A DNA stretch of 40,998 bases from DASTOB01 sp035720425 (GCA_035720425.1 DASTOB010000154.1:1-40998); one strand, 5' to 3'; positions 6,921-18,373 are shown, counted from the first letter of the stretch. A program made the numbers and translations. Notes: a model not told the origin generated them from the letters alone.

Positions 6921-7586
6921 TCAGCGGCGCCGGGGGGCGGGCTTGCCGCGGGCGGGCGGGCGGCGGGCGCCCCGGTTGGGGTTCGCGAGGCGCAGGAAGC
7001 GCTTGTACCACGCGGCCGCCGACGACACGAGGGCGCCGCCGATCGTCGACGTCACGAAGCCGTTGATGAGGATGTTCGGACCGAGTTCGGCCGAGTCGAG
7101 CTCCGTGCCGAGCACGCCGGCCGCGAGAGTCACGCCGAGCACGACCGTCGCCGCGGCGCCGACCAGGAAGCCAGCCACGTAGCTCGCGCGCGGGGCCAGG
7201 AACCCGGCCAGGAACAGTGCCCCGACGGGCAGGATGTAGGCGAAGTACTGGAAGAACAGGATCGTGAAGGTGTTGAGCCCGAACGCCACGAGCGAGACGG
7301 CCGATGCGACCGACAGCACGATCGGCAGCCAGACCGCCTTCGTGCCCACGACGAGCGTCGGCAGGTACGCGATGTCCTCCCGGAAGTTTGCCTGCCGGAA
7401 CGAGGTACGGAAGGCGTAGACGAGGGACGGCCGAGCGGGTGGCGGTGCCGGCGTGCCCGGCCGCGCGCTCGTCGTCGGAGCGAGCTCGTCCCCATCCTCG
7501 TCGGCGAGCGCGCCCTCGGACTCGGCGAGCTGGGCGCGATAGCGTCGGCGCGCCTCGGCGCGGTGGGTGCTCTTGGCGCGGGCCAC
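6921..7586 (-). CDS. Multi-pass membrane protein of unknown function
   Basis: A 221-residue protein. The GTG at 7586 is chosen because GAGGAGG precedes it at good spacing; longer frames run into the promoter region. Residues 1-60 are charged and then Pro/Thr-rich, presumably cytoplasmic. About five hydrophobic segments follow between residues 75 and 205 (for example WLPIVLSVASAVSLVAFGL, a Phe/Tyr-rich ILFFQYFAYILPVG, and GFLVGAAATVVLGVTLAAGV). The C-terminal 20 residues are Arg/Pro-rich. I do not recognise a family. It is convergent with dnaE2 and divergent from the lamin-tail surface protein, sharing a 223-bp upstream region that contains an 11-bp repeat array. Confidence 0.75.
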   Translation of the reverse strand: MARAKSTHRAEARRRYRAQLAESEGALADEDGDELAPTTSARPGTPAPPPARPSLVYAFRTSFRQANFREDIAYLPTLVVGTKAVWLPIVLSVASAVSLVAFGLNTFTILFFQYFAYILPVGALFLAGFLAPRASYVAGFLVGAAATVVLGVTLAAGVLGTELDSAELGPNILINGFVTSTIGGALVSSAAAWYKRFLRLANPNRGARRPPARGKPAPRRR

Positions 7587-7621
7587 GGTGCCTCCTCGGG
7601 CGATGGTACGGGTGAGCCGAC

Positions 7622-7627
7622 ATCGTA
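7622..7627 (-). promoter_or_regulatory. -10 element for the membrane protein gene
   Basis: Read on the minus strand this is TACGAT, 36 nt before the GTG start at 7586, matching the TANNNT boxes seen elsewhere in the window. No convincing -35 is visible. Confidence 0.3.
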
Positions 7628-7685
7628 GACGAACCGGCGACACCTGCGGCGCGGCGAGGTTGCCCGCGGCCCCTCGTGTGTTCCC

Positions 7686-7746
7686 GGTGAGTTGCCGGTG
7701 AGCGCGCGTTGAGCCACCGATGAGCGCCGGGTAATGGGCCGGTGAG
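7686..7746 (-). promoter_or_regulatory. Six 11-bp direct repeats, PHO-box-like operator array
   Basis: Hexamers GGTGAG, GGTGAG, GTTGAG, GATGAG, GGTAAT and GGTGAG begin at 7686, 7697, 7708, 7719, 7730 and 7741, exactly 11 bp apart. On the minus strand the unit reads CTCACCGG, close to the TCAYY core of actinobacterial PHO boxes, and 11-bp direct repeats are the hallmark of OmpR/PhoB-family sites. A weaker seventh unit (CGTGTG) starts at 7675. The array ends 10 bp before the -10 at 7757, where PhoB-type activators replace the -35. Confidence 0.6.
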
Positions 7747-7756
7747 GGCCGTCTGC

Positions 7757-7762
7757 TACAAC
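7757..7762 (+). promoter_or_regulatory. -10 element (TACAAC) of the lamin-tail protein gene
   Basis: TACAAC lies 10 bp after the last 11-bp repeat and 47 nt before the ATG. There is no good -35, which fits an activator-dependent promoter. Confidence 0.4.
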
Positions 7763-7809
7763 GATGCCGTCCGCCGCGTGCCCGCCCGTTTCCCGCCGGG
7801 AGGTCGTCC

Positions 7810-11370
<3,561 letters not shown>

Positions 11371-11419
11371 ACGGGCAACGAGCGTGGGCCGCGTGCCGCC
11401 CGAGCGTGATCCGATTGGC

Positions 11420-11449
11420 TTGACGCTCGTCCGAAGGCGGGACTATCCT
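11420..11449 (+). promoter_or_regulatory. Sigma-70-type promoter of the nucleoside phosphorylase gene
   Basis: TTGACG at 11420-11425 and TATCCT at 11444-11449 are separated by 18 bp, 49 nt before the TTG start. Confidence 0.6.
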
Positions 11450-11498
11450 CGGCCGAGTTTCGCGCCAGCGGAACCACCACCAGAGCGAGGGACTGGGC

Positions 11499-12368
11499 TT
11501 GCCGAACGCGGTCAACCGCGTCGCACCACCTGCGGATCACCGCATCGCGATCCCCAAGGGGGAACGGCAATACCACATCGGACTCGGCCCGGGAGAACTG
11601 GCCGAGTACATCCTCCTCCCCGGTGACCCAGACCGGCCCGCCCGGATCGCGACGCGCTTCGACTCGATCGAGCGCGAGCATCGCCACCGGGAGTTCGCGT
11701 CGGTCACCGGGACGTATCGCGGCCAACAGGTGTCCATCGTGTCGACCGGGATCGGCACGGACAACGTCGAGATCGTGGTGGCGGAGATCCTGGCGATCAC
11801 GGAACGGCCGACCTTCATCCGGGTCGGGTCCTGCGGGGCGCTCCAGCCCGAGATGGAACTGGGGGATCTCGTCATCACCACCGGGGCGGTGCGCCTCGAG
11901 GCGACGTCGAGCTTCTTCGTCCACGACGGGTATCCGGCGGTCGCCGACTACGAGGCGGTCGTCGCGCTGCTGGAGGCGGCCGCAAGGCTCGGTCACCGGT
12001 CCCACGTCGGGATAACGGCGACGGCGTCGGGGTTCTTCGGTGCGCAGGGACGCCCGATCCCGCAGCTGCCCATCCGCTACCCTGACCTGGCGGAGGACAT
12101 GACGCGCCAGCGCGTCCTGAACTTCGAGATGGAGGCATCGGCCCTGCTCGTCCTCGCGGGGCTCGCCCGATGTCGGGCGGGCGTGGTCTGTGCGGTCTAC
12201 GCCGACCGGAACACCGGCGACTTCGTCGTCGGCGCCCAGAAGGATGCCGCCGAGGCGGCCTGCGTGGAGACTGGGCTCGAGAGCCTGCTGATCCTCGCCG
12301 AGATGGACCGCCAGAAGCACCAGGCTGCGACGGACCGCTGGCGGCCGTCGCTGTGGAACCGGAGCTGA
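11499..12368 (+). CDS. udp: Uridine phosphorylase-like nucleoside phosphorylase
   Basis: A 289-residue enzyme of the PNP/UDP phosphorylase superfamily, which splits nucleosides with phosphate to give a free base and ribose 1-phosphate in pyrimidine or purine salvage. The TTG start at 11499 has GAGGG upstream. Diagnostic parts: YILLPGDPDRPARIA (phosphate-binding GDP loop, about residues 38-51), STGIGTDNVEI (about 86-96), FIRVGSCGALQ (about 107-117), and NFEMEASALLVLA (about 208-220), where the Glu-Met-Glu segment binds ribose. The Phe-Glu-Met-Glu pattern and length resemble uridine phosphorylase more than the 5'-methylthioadenosine enzymes, but substrate choice cannot be read with certainty. 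It has its own promoter and precedes the DUF5679 gene by 55 nt. Confidence 0.8.
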   Translation: MPNAVNRVAPPADHRIAIPKGERQYHIGLGPGELAEYILLPGDPDRPARIATRFDSIEREHRHREFASVTGTYRGQQVSIVSTGIGTDNVEIVVAEILAITERPTFIRVGSCGALQPEMELGDLVITTGAVRLEATSSFFVHDGYPAVADYEAVVALLEAAARLGHRSHVGITATASGFFGAQGRPIPQLPIRYPDLAEDMTRQRVLNFEMEASALLVLAGLARCRAGVVCAVYADRNTGDFVVGAQKDAAEAACVETGLESLLILAEMDRQKHQAATDRWRPSLWNRS

Positions 12369-12423
12369 GCCGCGGACACGGGACGAACGATCCCGTGACG
12401 CACCGCTGAACAGGAGGAGCCCG

Positions 12424-12564
12424 ATGGCGGAGGCCTACTGCGTCAAGGACAAGATGAAGGTCGAAGTCCAGAACCCGCAGCGGATCACGATGAAGAACGG
12501 CAAGCCGGCGCTTTCGGGCACGTGTCCGAAGTGCGGTGGGAAGGTCTTCAGGATCGGCGGCTAG
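12424..12564 (+). CDS. DUF5679 family zinc-ribbon-like small protein
   Basis: A 46-residue protein with GAGGAG a few bases before the ATG. The sequence pattern AYCVKDKMKVE, then PQRITMKNGKPALSGTCPKC, then GGKVFRIGG is that of DUF5679, small zinc ribbons of unknown function common in Chloroflexota. The usual first knuckle is CVKCK; here the second cysteine position is Asp (CVKDK), leaving Cys6 plus the CPKC pair, so zinc binding may be altered or use the Asp. It is probably co-transcribed with the nucleoside phosphorylase upstream, and a strong hairpin follows 26 nt after its stop. Confidence 0.8.
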   Translation: MAEAYCVKDKMKVEVQNPQRITMKNGKPALSGTCPKCGGKVFRIGG

Positions 12565-12589
12565 ACGCACGTAATCCCACGAGCCGTAC

Positions 12590-12619
12590 ACGACCCCCGC
12601 CGGAAACGGCGGGGGTCGT
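12590..12619 (+). terminator. Intrinsic-type hairpin after the DUF5679 gene
   Basis: A perfect 13-bp GC-rich stem (ACGACCCCCGCCG with its complement) closes on a GAAA tetraloop. No T tract follows, but stability and position, between the DUF5679 stop and the gap promoter, make it the clearest terminator in the window. Confidence 0.75.
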
Positions 12620-12688
12620 ACTGTGTCGGGGGAGTTCGGACCCGGAAATCGGGCCGGTCGGCCCACGGGTTCCCGGATAGCCCTTTGC

Positions 12689-12694
12689 TAGAAT
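12689..12694 (+). promoter_or_regulatory. -10 element (TAGAAT) of the gap-pgk-eno operon
   Basis: TAGAAT lies just after the terminator and about 100 nt before the gap start, leaving an untranslated leader of roughly 90 nt. No strong -35 is seen. Confidence 0.45.
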
Positions 12695-12793
12695 GGCCGC
12701 CGGGTGCCGACCGTGCGCGTTCCGGCACTCCCCGAACAGGATCCCTATCGTGGCGCGCGCCCGGCGCCGCGTTTCACTCCAGGAGGTTGTGCC

Positions 12794-13819
12794 ATGGCAG
12801 TCCGCGTCGGGATCAACGGCTTCGGTCGCATCGGCCGCCAGTCGCTCAAGGCGCTCATCGAGCGCACCCCGGACGTCGAGGTGGTGGCCGTCAACGACCT
12901 CGTCGAGACGTCGATGAATGCGCTGCTGTTCAAGCACGACTCGACGTACGGCCAGTACGCCGGGACGGTCGACTCGACCGATGACGCGATCATCATCGAC
13001 GGCCGCGAGATCAAGGTGCTCAAGGAGAAGGATCCGGCCGCGCTGCCGTGGGGCGATCTCGGCGTCGACATCGTGCTCGAGTCGACCGGCATCTTCACGT
13101 CCGCGGACAAGGCCAAGGCCCACCTCGACGCGGGTGCCCGCAAGGTCATCATCAGCGCCCCCGCCAAGGGCGAGGACATCACGATCGTCCTCGGCGTGAA
13201 CGAGGAGCGCTACGACCCGGACGCGCACCACATCATCAGCAACGCGAGCTGCACGACGAACTGCCTCGCGCCGGCCGCCAAGGTCGTCCACGACCTCCTG
13301 ACGATCGAACGCGGCCTCATGAACACGATCCACTCGTACACCAACGACCAGCGCATCCTCGACGTCGCGCACAAGGATCCGCGCCGGGCACGCTCGGCCG
13401 GGCTCAACATCATCCCGACGACGACCGGCGCGGCGAAGGCACTGGCGCTCGTCATCCCGGACCTGAAGGGCAAGTTCGACGGCTTCAGCCTGCGCGTCCC
13501 GACCCCCACGGTCAGCGTCGTCGACTTCACCGCCGAGGTCGCGCGGCCGACGACGGTCGAGGAGCTCAACGCCGCCTTCCGCTCCGCAGCTGCCGGGCCC
13601 CTCGACGGGATCCTCGGCGTGTCCGACGACCCGCTCGTGTCGACCGACTTCCGGGGCGACTCCCGCTCATCGATCATCGACGCCGACTCGACCATGGTCA
13701 TGGGCGGGACGATGGTCAAGGTCATCGCCTGGTACGACAACGAGTGGGGATACAGCTGCCGCGTGGCAGACCTCATCGGCTTCGTCGCCGCCCGCCTTCC
13801 GGCCGCCGCGCGAGCCTGA
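12794..13819 (+). CDS. gap: Glyceraldehyde-3-phosphate dehydrogenase, type I
   Basis: A 341-residue glycolytic enzyme oxidising glyceraldehyde 3-phosphate to 1,3-bisphosphoglycerate. The ATG at 12794 is chosen because AGGAGG lies 8 nt upstream and MAVRVGINGFGRIGR, the Rossmann GxGxxG start, follows; the frame extends upstream without support. NAD preference is indicated by VAVNDL at the end of the second strand. The active site has Cys153 in SNASCTTNC and His180 in NTIHSYTNDQ; the C-terminus has the conserved WYDNEWGYS. First gene of gap-pgk-eno-membrane protein, with only 7 nt between gap and pgk, so the operon covers consecutive lower-glycolysis steps. Confidence 0.97.
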   Translation: MAVRVGINGFGRIGRQSLKALIERTPDVEVVAVNDLVETSMNALLFKHDSTYGQYAGTVDSTDDAIIIDGREIKVLKEKDPAALPWGDLGVDIVLESTGIFTSADKAKAHLDAGARKVIISAPAKGEDITIVLGVNEERYDPDAHHIISNASCTTNCLAPAAKVVHDLLTIERGLMNTIHSYTNDQRILDVAHKDPRRARSAGLNIIPTTTGAAKALALVIPDLKGKFDGFSLRVPTPTVSVVDFTAEVARPTTVEELNAAFRSAAAGPLDGILGVSDDPLVSTDFRGDSRSSIIDADSTMVMGGTMVKVIAWYDNEWGYSCRVADLIGFVAARLPAAARA

Positions 13820-13826
13820 TCGGGCG

Positions 13827-15071
13827 ATGGACAAGCTGACCATCCGGGACGTCGACGTCGAGGGCAAGCGCGTCTTCGTCCGCGTCGACTTCAACGTCCC
13901 GCTCGCCGACGGCAAGGTCACCGACGACTCGCGCATCCGCGCGTCGCTGCCGACGATCACCCACCTCCTCAACGGTGGCGCGCGGGTCATCCTCGCCAGC
14001 CACCTCGGCCGCCCGGACGGCAAGGTCCAGGACGGGCTCCGCCTGCGGCCCGTCGCCGAGCGCCTGTCGCAGATCCTGGGCCGGAACGTGCCGGTCACCG
14101 GGGACGCGCTGGGCGTCGGGACGGAGGACGCGCTGCGGCGCCTTCGGCCGGGCGAGGCGCTCCTGCTCGAGAACCTCCGGTTCCACGCCGAGGAGGAGAA
14201 GAACGACCCGGGCTTTGCTCAGGCGCTCGCCTCGTACGCGGACGTGTACGTGAACGACGCGTTCGGGACGGCCCATCGCGCCCATGCCTCGACGGTGGGC
14301 GTGGCCCAGCTCCTGCCGGCCTACGCGGGCCTGCTCATGGAGCGCGAGATCGCCGCGCTGTCCGGCCTGCTCGAGGATCCGGAGCGTCCGTTCGCGGCGA
14401 TCGTCGGCGGGGCCAAGGTGTCCGGCAAGATCGGCGTCCTCGACAACCTCCTCAAGCGGGTGGACCTGCTCGTCCTCGGCGGGGGGATGGCGAACACGTT
14501 CCTCCTCGCCCAGGGCCGGAGCGTCGGGAAGAGCCTCGCCGAGCACGACCGGATCGACGACGCGAAGGCGATCCTCGCCGCGGCCGACAAGCGTGGCGTT
14601 CGGGTGATCCTGCCGGTCGACGTGATCGTCGCCAAGGAGGTCACCCGCGGCACGGAGTACAAGACCCTGCCGGCCGAGAAGATCCCGGCCTCGTGGCACA
14701 TCGTCGACGTCGGCAAGGCGACCCAGGAGCTCATCGAGGAGGCCCTCGACGGGGTCCGGACCGTCGTCTGGAACGGACCGCTCGGCGTGTTCGAGATCCC
14801 CTCGTTCGCGCGGGGCACGAACGAGCTCGCCCGCCTCCTGGCGGCCAAGGCGGAGGCGGGAGCGACCGTCGTCGTCGGAGGTGGCGACTCGGTGGCGGCC
14901 GTCCAGCAGCAGGGCCTGGCTTCGAAGATGACCCATATCTCCACCGGCGGCGGCGCTTCGCTAGAGTTCCTCGAGGGGCGCGAGCTGCCGGGCATCGCCG
15001 TGCTCCAGGATCGGCCGGCCCGCACCCCGGCGTCGGCCGGCGCCGGCAGGCGAAAAGGCGCTGCGTCATGA
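13827..15071 (+). CDS. pgk: Phosphoglycerate kinase
   Basis: A 414-residue cytoplasmic kinase that makes ATP from 1,3-bisphosphoglycerate. Family marks: VRVDFNVPL (about residues 18-26), ASHLGRPDG (about 57-65), LLENLRFHAEEEKNDPGFA (about 112-130), GGAKVSGKIGVLDNLL (about 193-208), the GGGMANTFL segment, and the nucleotide-binding VVWNGPLGVFE and GGGDSVAAV near the end, followed by HISTGGGASLEFLEG. Full length; a short Ala/Arg-rich tail after the last conserved strand is slightly longer than usual. The stop overlaps the eno ATG by 4 bp (ATGA), so the two are translationally coupled. Confidence 0.97.
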   Translation: MDKLTIRDVDVEGKRVFVRVDFNVPLADGKVTDDSRIRASLPTITHLLNGGARVILASHLGRPDGKVQDGLRLRPVAERLSQILGRNVPVTGDALGVGTEDALRRLRPGEALLLENLRFHAEEEKNDPGFAQALASYADVYVNDAFGTAHRAHASTVGVAQLLPAYAGLLMEREIAALSGLLEDPERPFAAIVGGAKVSGKIGVLDNLLKRVDLLVLGGGMANTFLLAQGRSVGKSLAEHDRIDDAKAILAAADKRGVRVILPVDVIVAKEVTRGTEYKTLPAEKIPASWHIVDVGKATQELIEEALDGVRTVVWNGPLGVFEIPSFARGTNELARLLAAKAEAGATVVVGGGDSVAAVQQQGLASKMTHISTGGGASLEFLEGRELPGIAVLQDRPARTPASAGAGRRKGAAS

Positions 15072-16423
15072 GCACGGTCATCGACCTCGTCGACGCGCGC
15101 GAAATTCTCGATTCCCGCGGCAACCCCACCGTCGAGGTCGACGTCGTCCTCGCCGACGGCTCCGTCGGCCGGGCGGCGGTGCCGTCCGGCGCGTCGACCG
15201 GAGCCCACGAGGCGGTCGAGCTGCGCGACGGCGACCCGGCCCGCTACGGCGGCAAGGGCGTCACGAAGGCGGTCACGAACGTGACCGACGCGATCGGCCC
15301 GGCGCTGATCGGGATGGACGCGGCGGACCAGGCCGGCATCGACGGTGCCCTCATCGAGCTCGACGGGACGCCGAACAAGGGATCACTCGGGGCGAACGCG
15401 ATCCTCGGCGTGTCGCTCGCCTGTGCCCACGCGGCGGCCGCCTCGTTCGACCTCCCGCTCTACCGCTACCTCGGCGGGGTCGGCGCGCGGACGCTGCCCG
15501 TCCCGTTCTTCAACATCCTCAACGGCGGCAAGCACGCCTCGAACTCGACCGACTTCCAGGAGTTCATGGTCGCCCCGGTGGGGGCGGCGTCGTTCGGCGA
15601 GGCTCTCCGGGCAGGAGCGGAGGTGTTCCACGCGCTCCGAGCGATCCTCCACGACGAGGGCGATGCCACCGGCCAGGGCGACGAGGGTGGGTTCGCGCCG
15701 TCGCTGCCGTCCAACGAGGCGGCCGTCGAGATCGTCCTGCGGGCCATCGAGCGGGCCGGCTACAAGCCCGGCGACGAGGTCGCCATCGCGCTCGATCCGG
15801 CCGTCAGCTCGATCCTCGTCGAGGGCACGGGAGCCGATGGCGTCACCGGCCAGTACCGCCTGGAGCGAGAGGGCCGGACGCTCGACAGCGGCGAGATGAT
15901 CGACCTCTGGGAACGCTGGACCGGCCGCTACCCGATCGTCTCGCTCGAGGACGGCCTCGGCGAGGACGACTGGCCCGGCTGGCAGGAACTGACCGCCCGC
16001 ATCGGCCGGCGGGTCCAGCTCGTCGGGGACGACATCCTCGTCACGAACCCGGCGTTCATCGAGCGCGGGATCGCGGAGCGGGCGATGAACTCCGTGCTCA
16101 TCAAGCTCAACCAGATCGGAACGCTGTCCGAGACGATCGACGCGATCGCCCTCGCCCGGGGTGCCGGCTGGACGGCGATGGTCAGCCATCGCTCCGGCGA
16201 GACCGAGGACACGACGATCGCGGACCTCGTCGTGGCGATGGGCACCGGGCAGATCAAGACCGGCGCGCCGTCGCGGTCGGAGCGGGTGGCCAAGTACAAC
16301 CGCCTGCTGCGCATCGCCGACGAGCTCGGCGACGCGGCTCGCTACGCGGGTCGGGGCGCGCTGTCCGGGGCCGGTGCCGCGGTCAACGCCGCGGTCGACG
16401 CCGCGGCCGACGCGAGGTCGTGA
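15068..16423 (+). CDS. eno: Enolase
   Basis: A 451-residue enzyme converting 2-phosphoglycerate to phosphoenolpyruvate. The ATG at 15068 overlaps the pgk stop and is followed by DAREILDSRGNPTVEVDV, the family N-terminus. Catalytic and metal-binding segments are intact: PSGASTGAHEA, GDEGGFAPSL with the catalytic Glu, SLEDGLGEDDW, LVGDDILVTN, VLIKLNQIGT with the catalytic Lys, and SHRSGETEDT. The C-terminus has about 20 extra Ala-rich residues after KYNRLLRIADELG. The end overlaps the GTG start of the next gene in a GTGA. Enolase is cytoplasmic and also a common RNA degradosome partner, though nothing here shows that role. Confidence 0.97.
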   Translation: MSTVIDLVDAREILDSRGNPTVEVDVVLADGSVGRAAVPSGASTGAHEAVELRDGDPARYGGKGVTKAVTNVTDAIGPALIGMDAADQAGIDGALIELDGTPNKGSLGANAILGVSLACAHAAAASFDLPLYRYLGGVGARTLPVPFFNILNGGKHASNSTDFQEFMVAPVGAASFGEALRAGAEVFHALRAILHDEGDATGQGDEGGFAPSLPSNEAAVEIVLRAIERAGYKPGDEVAIALDPAVSSILVEGTGADGVTGQYRLEREGRTLDSGEMIDLWERWTGRYPIVSLEDGLGEDDWPGWQELTARIGRRVQLVGDDILVTNPAFIERGIAERAMNSVLIKLNQIGTLSETIDAIALARGAGWTAMVSHRSGETEDTTIADLVVAMGTGQIKTGAPSRSERVAKYNRLLRIADELGDAARYAGRGALSGAGAAVNAAVDAAADARS

Positions 16424-16995
16424 CCCGGTTCGTCGATCGCGGGGCGGTGATCGCCGCCTGGGTCGGCGTCGGCATGGCGGTCACGATCGGGGTGAGCTTC
16501 GTGCTCGTCATCCCGATCGAGCCGGTCTTCTGGTACCTCGCCATCCCGTCCGGGCTCATGATTGGCTACTACGCCAATGCCCGGTCGGACCGCTCGGCCG
16601 GGCCGTGGCGCCGGATCGTCGCGAACGGCCTGTTCGCGGGCCTCGTCACGGGGCTCGCCTTCGCGGCGCTCCTGCTCGTGGTCAAGGCGCTGTTCTTCTA
16701 CGCCGACAACGGGTACCGCGATCCGGGCCTCGGCGCCCGGCTCGACTGCGCGAGCGGACCGGAGTGCGTGTACGAGCGCTACCTGGCCGACGGTCGGGGC
16801 GCCGCGCTCGCCGACGCCGGGGTGACCAACGCGGACTCCTTCACCGCGTTCTACTGGGGCCAGCAGGCGTCGACGGCGGCCGTAATGATCGGCTACGCGT
16901 TCGGCGGGTCGCTCGGCGGCGCGCTCATCTACGGGGCGGTCCGGCCGAAATCGGTGCGCCCGGGGACCGACGGGGCGGAGGGCTCGCCGGCCTGA
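16420..16995 (+). CDS. Four-helix membrane protein of unknown function
   Basis: A 191-residue protein whose GTG start overlaps the eno stop (GTGA), placing it last in the glycolytic operon. Four hydrophobic segments are visible: about residues 9-30, 34-52, 66-90 and 144-170. Between the third and fourth is a loop of about 50 residues with two cysteines (LDCASGPECVYERYL) that could form a disulfide outside the membrane. The C-terminus is polar. I do not recognise a family; coupling with eno may be incidental. It is convergent with rpsT, ending 53 bp away. Confidence 0.75.
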   Translation: MTRFVDRGAVIAAWVGVGMAVTIGVSFVLVIPIEPVFWYLAIPSGLMIGYYANARSDRSAGPWRRIVANGLFAGLVTGLAFAALLLVVKALFFYADNGYRDPGLGARLDCASGPECVYERYLADGRGAALADAGVTNADSFTAFYWGQQASTAAVMIGYAFGGSLGGALIYGAVRPKSVRPGTDGAEGSPA

Positions 16996-17047
16996 CCGTC
17001 CGAGCGGTCGAGGCGTCCGATCGGCGGGGTGGCGGTTCTGGGCCCGA

Positions 17048-17683
17048 TCAGCCTGCGGCGGACTTCCGGGCGGCCGGCTTGGAAGCCGCCGTCTTCGCCG
17101 GCTTTGCCGTCTTCGCCGCCTTCGGGGCGGCGGCCTTGCCCGTCTTCGCGGTCGCGCGTGCCTTCGCGGCGGGCTTCGCCGCGACGTCTTCGGCCGATGC
17201 CGCCTGCGTCGCGGCGGCTTCCGTACGCGTCGAGCGCGTGAGCGCCGCTCGGGCCTTGCCGGCCGCGGTCTGGGCGCCTTTCGCCTTGTCCGCCTTCGAC
17301 GCGGCGATGCGCGCCTTGGCGGCCTTCGCCGCGGCCGCCTTGCCGGTCGTCTTCGTCACGTGGCCCGTCTTCTGGACCGCCACGCCCCCGACGGCGGCGT
17401 TGACCTTGCGGGTCAGACGCGACTTGCGGCGGGCCGCCGCGTTCGGGTGGATCGCCCCCGCCTTGGCGGCGCGATCGAGCGCGCTGAGCGCCTCGGCGAG
17501 CGCCGTCGCGGGATCCGGCGACGTGTCCGTCGGGTGCGTCGCCGCGGCCATCGCCTTGGCAACGTAGGTCTTGGCGGCGCTGCGTCGCGGCTGGAGCACG
17601 GCGCGCCGACGCTCGGTCTGGCGGACGCGCTTCAGCCCCGACGGCGATCGAGCACCCGTCCAGGAGCGGGGCGTCTTGGCCAC
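17048..17683 (-). CDS. rpsT: Ribosomal protein S20 with long Ala/Lys-rich C-terminal extension
   Basis: A 211-residue protein; bacterial S20 is normally about 85-95. Residues 1-105 fit S20: MAKT start, GLKRVRQTERRRAV near the N-terminus, and the conserved ALDRAAKAGAIHPNAAARRKSRLTRKVNA near the end of the core. Residues 106-211 are built almost wholly of Ala, Lys, Thr, Arg and Pro (AAKAAKARIAASKADKAK, then KTAKPAKTAASKPAARK), like histone-H1-type tails. S20 binds 16S rRNA early in 30S assembly; the tail could add non-specific RNA or DNA binding, which is inference. The GTG start at 17683 has GAGG upstream. rpsT next to lepA and hemW is a conserved arrangement in Firmicutes-type clusters. Confidence 0.88.
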   Translation of the reverse strand: MAKTPRSWTGARSPSGLKRVRQTERRRAVLQPRRSAAKTYVAKAMAAATHPTDTSPDPATALAEALSALDRAAKAGAIHPNAAARRKSRLTRKVNAAVGGVAVQKTGHVTKTTGKAAAAKAAKARIAASKADKAKGAQTAAGKARAALTRSTRTEAAATQAASAEDVAAKPAAKARATAKTGKAAAPKAAKTAKPAKTAASKPAARKSAAG

Positions 17684-17755
17684 GTGGCGAACCTCGTCGA
17701 TACGGTGGAGTCAGTCTCGGCGCGGGCGGCGAATCGGTGCCGGGCGCGAACGGGG

Positions 17756-17761
17756 ATGGTA
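17756..17761 (-). promoter_or_regulatory. -10 element (TACCAT) of rpsT
   Basis: On the minus strand TACCAT lies 72 nt before the rpsT GTG. No clear -35. Confidence 0.3.
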
Positions 17762-17835
17762 GCACAGACATGCAGCGATCCCGGACTCGTGCATCCTTGG
17801 ACCGACGATAACGTGCATCCGGTCGGCCGTGGTCG

Positions 17836-17841
17836 TAGGAT
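17836..17841 (+). promoter_or_regulatory. -10 element (TAGGAT), leaderless START-like gene
   Basis: TAGGAT ends 6 nt before the ATG at 17848, so transcription should start at or beside the start codon. No Shine-Dalgarno site is present. Confidence 0.5.
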
Positions 17842-17847
17842 CGGTCG

Positions 17848-18306
17848 ATGGCCGGATGGTCTGTCGAGAGCACGGCGGAGATCGAGGCGCCGCCTGCGGA
17901 CGTCTGGGGTTGGTACGCGGACCCTGGCAGCTGGCCCGAGTGGGCGCACAGTACGGCTGCGGCGGCGATCGACGGACCGCTCGCCGTCGGGGCAATCGTC
18001 ACCGTCACGCCCACCCGCGGACCGGTGCAGCGGGTTCGCATCGACGCCGTGGAGCCGGAACGACGCCTGTCGACCACCCTGGACCTCCCCGGAGCGCGGA
18101 TGGCATTCCGGTACGAGATCGAACCGTCGGCCACCGGCTGCCGCGTCCGTCATACCGTCTCGATGATCGGGCCACTGGCCGTCGTGTACGGGCTCTTCAT
18201 GCGCCGCGCCAACGCGCGCAAACTTGCGGCCGAGATCGAACGCCTAGCGGACTCCGTGCGGCGGCCCGGAGATCGATCGCCGGACGCTCACCGTCCGCGG
18301 ACCTGA
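17848..18306 (+). CDS. SRPBCC (START-like) family protein
   Basis: A 152-residue soluble protein. The pattern WSVESTAEIEAPPADVWGWYADPGSWPEW at the N-terminus is the first strand and helix of the polyketide cyclase/dehydrase SRPBCC fold; later strands include GAIVTVTPTRG, FRYEIEPSATGCRVRHTVSM and the long C-terminal helix ANARKLAAEIERLADSV. Members bind hydrophobic ligands in a deep pocket; ligand and reaction cannot be told from sequence. About 20 polar residues (RRPGDRSPDAHRPRT) extend past the helix. It appears to be leaderless and lies divergent from rpsT and upstream of lepA. Confidence 0.78.
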   Translation: MAGWSVESTAEIEAPPADVWGWYADPGSWPEWAHSTAAAAIDGPLAVGAIVTVTPTRGPVQRVRIDAVEPERRLSTTLDLPGARMAFRYEIEPSATGCRVRHTVSMIGPLAVVYGLFMRRANARKLAAEIERLADSVRRPGDRSPDAHRPRT

Positions 18307-18359
18307 CGGCGTCAGCGGCGCGGTGGCCGTCCATCGACCGCCCGGCGAGATCGACCCGC

Positions 18360-18365
18360 TACACT
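18360..18365 (+). promoter_or_regulatory. -10 element (TACACT), leaderless lepA
   Basis: TACACT ends 8 nt before the lepA GTG at 18374; no Shine-Dalgarno site intervenes. Confidence 0.5.
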
Positions 18366-18373
18366 CCCGCCTC

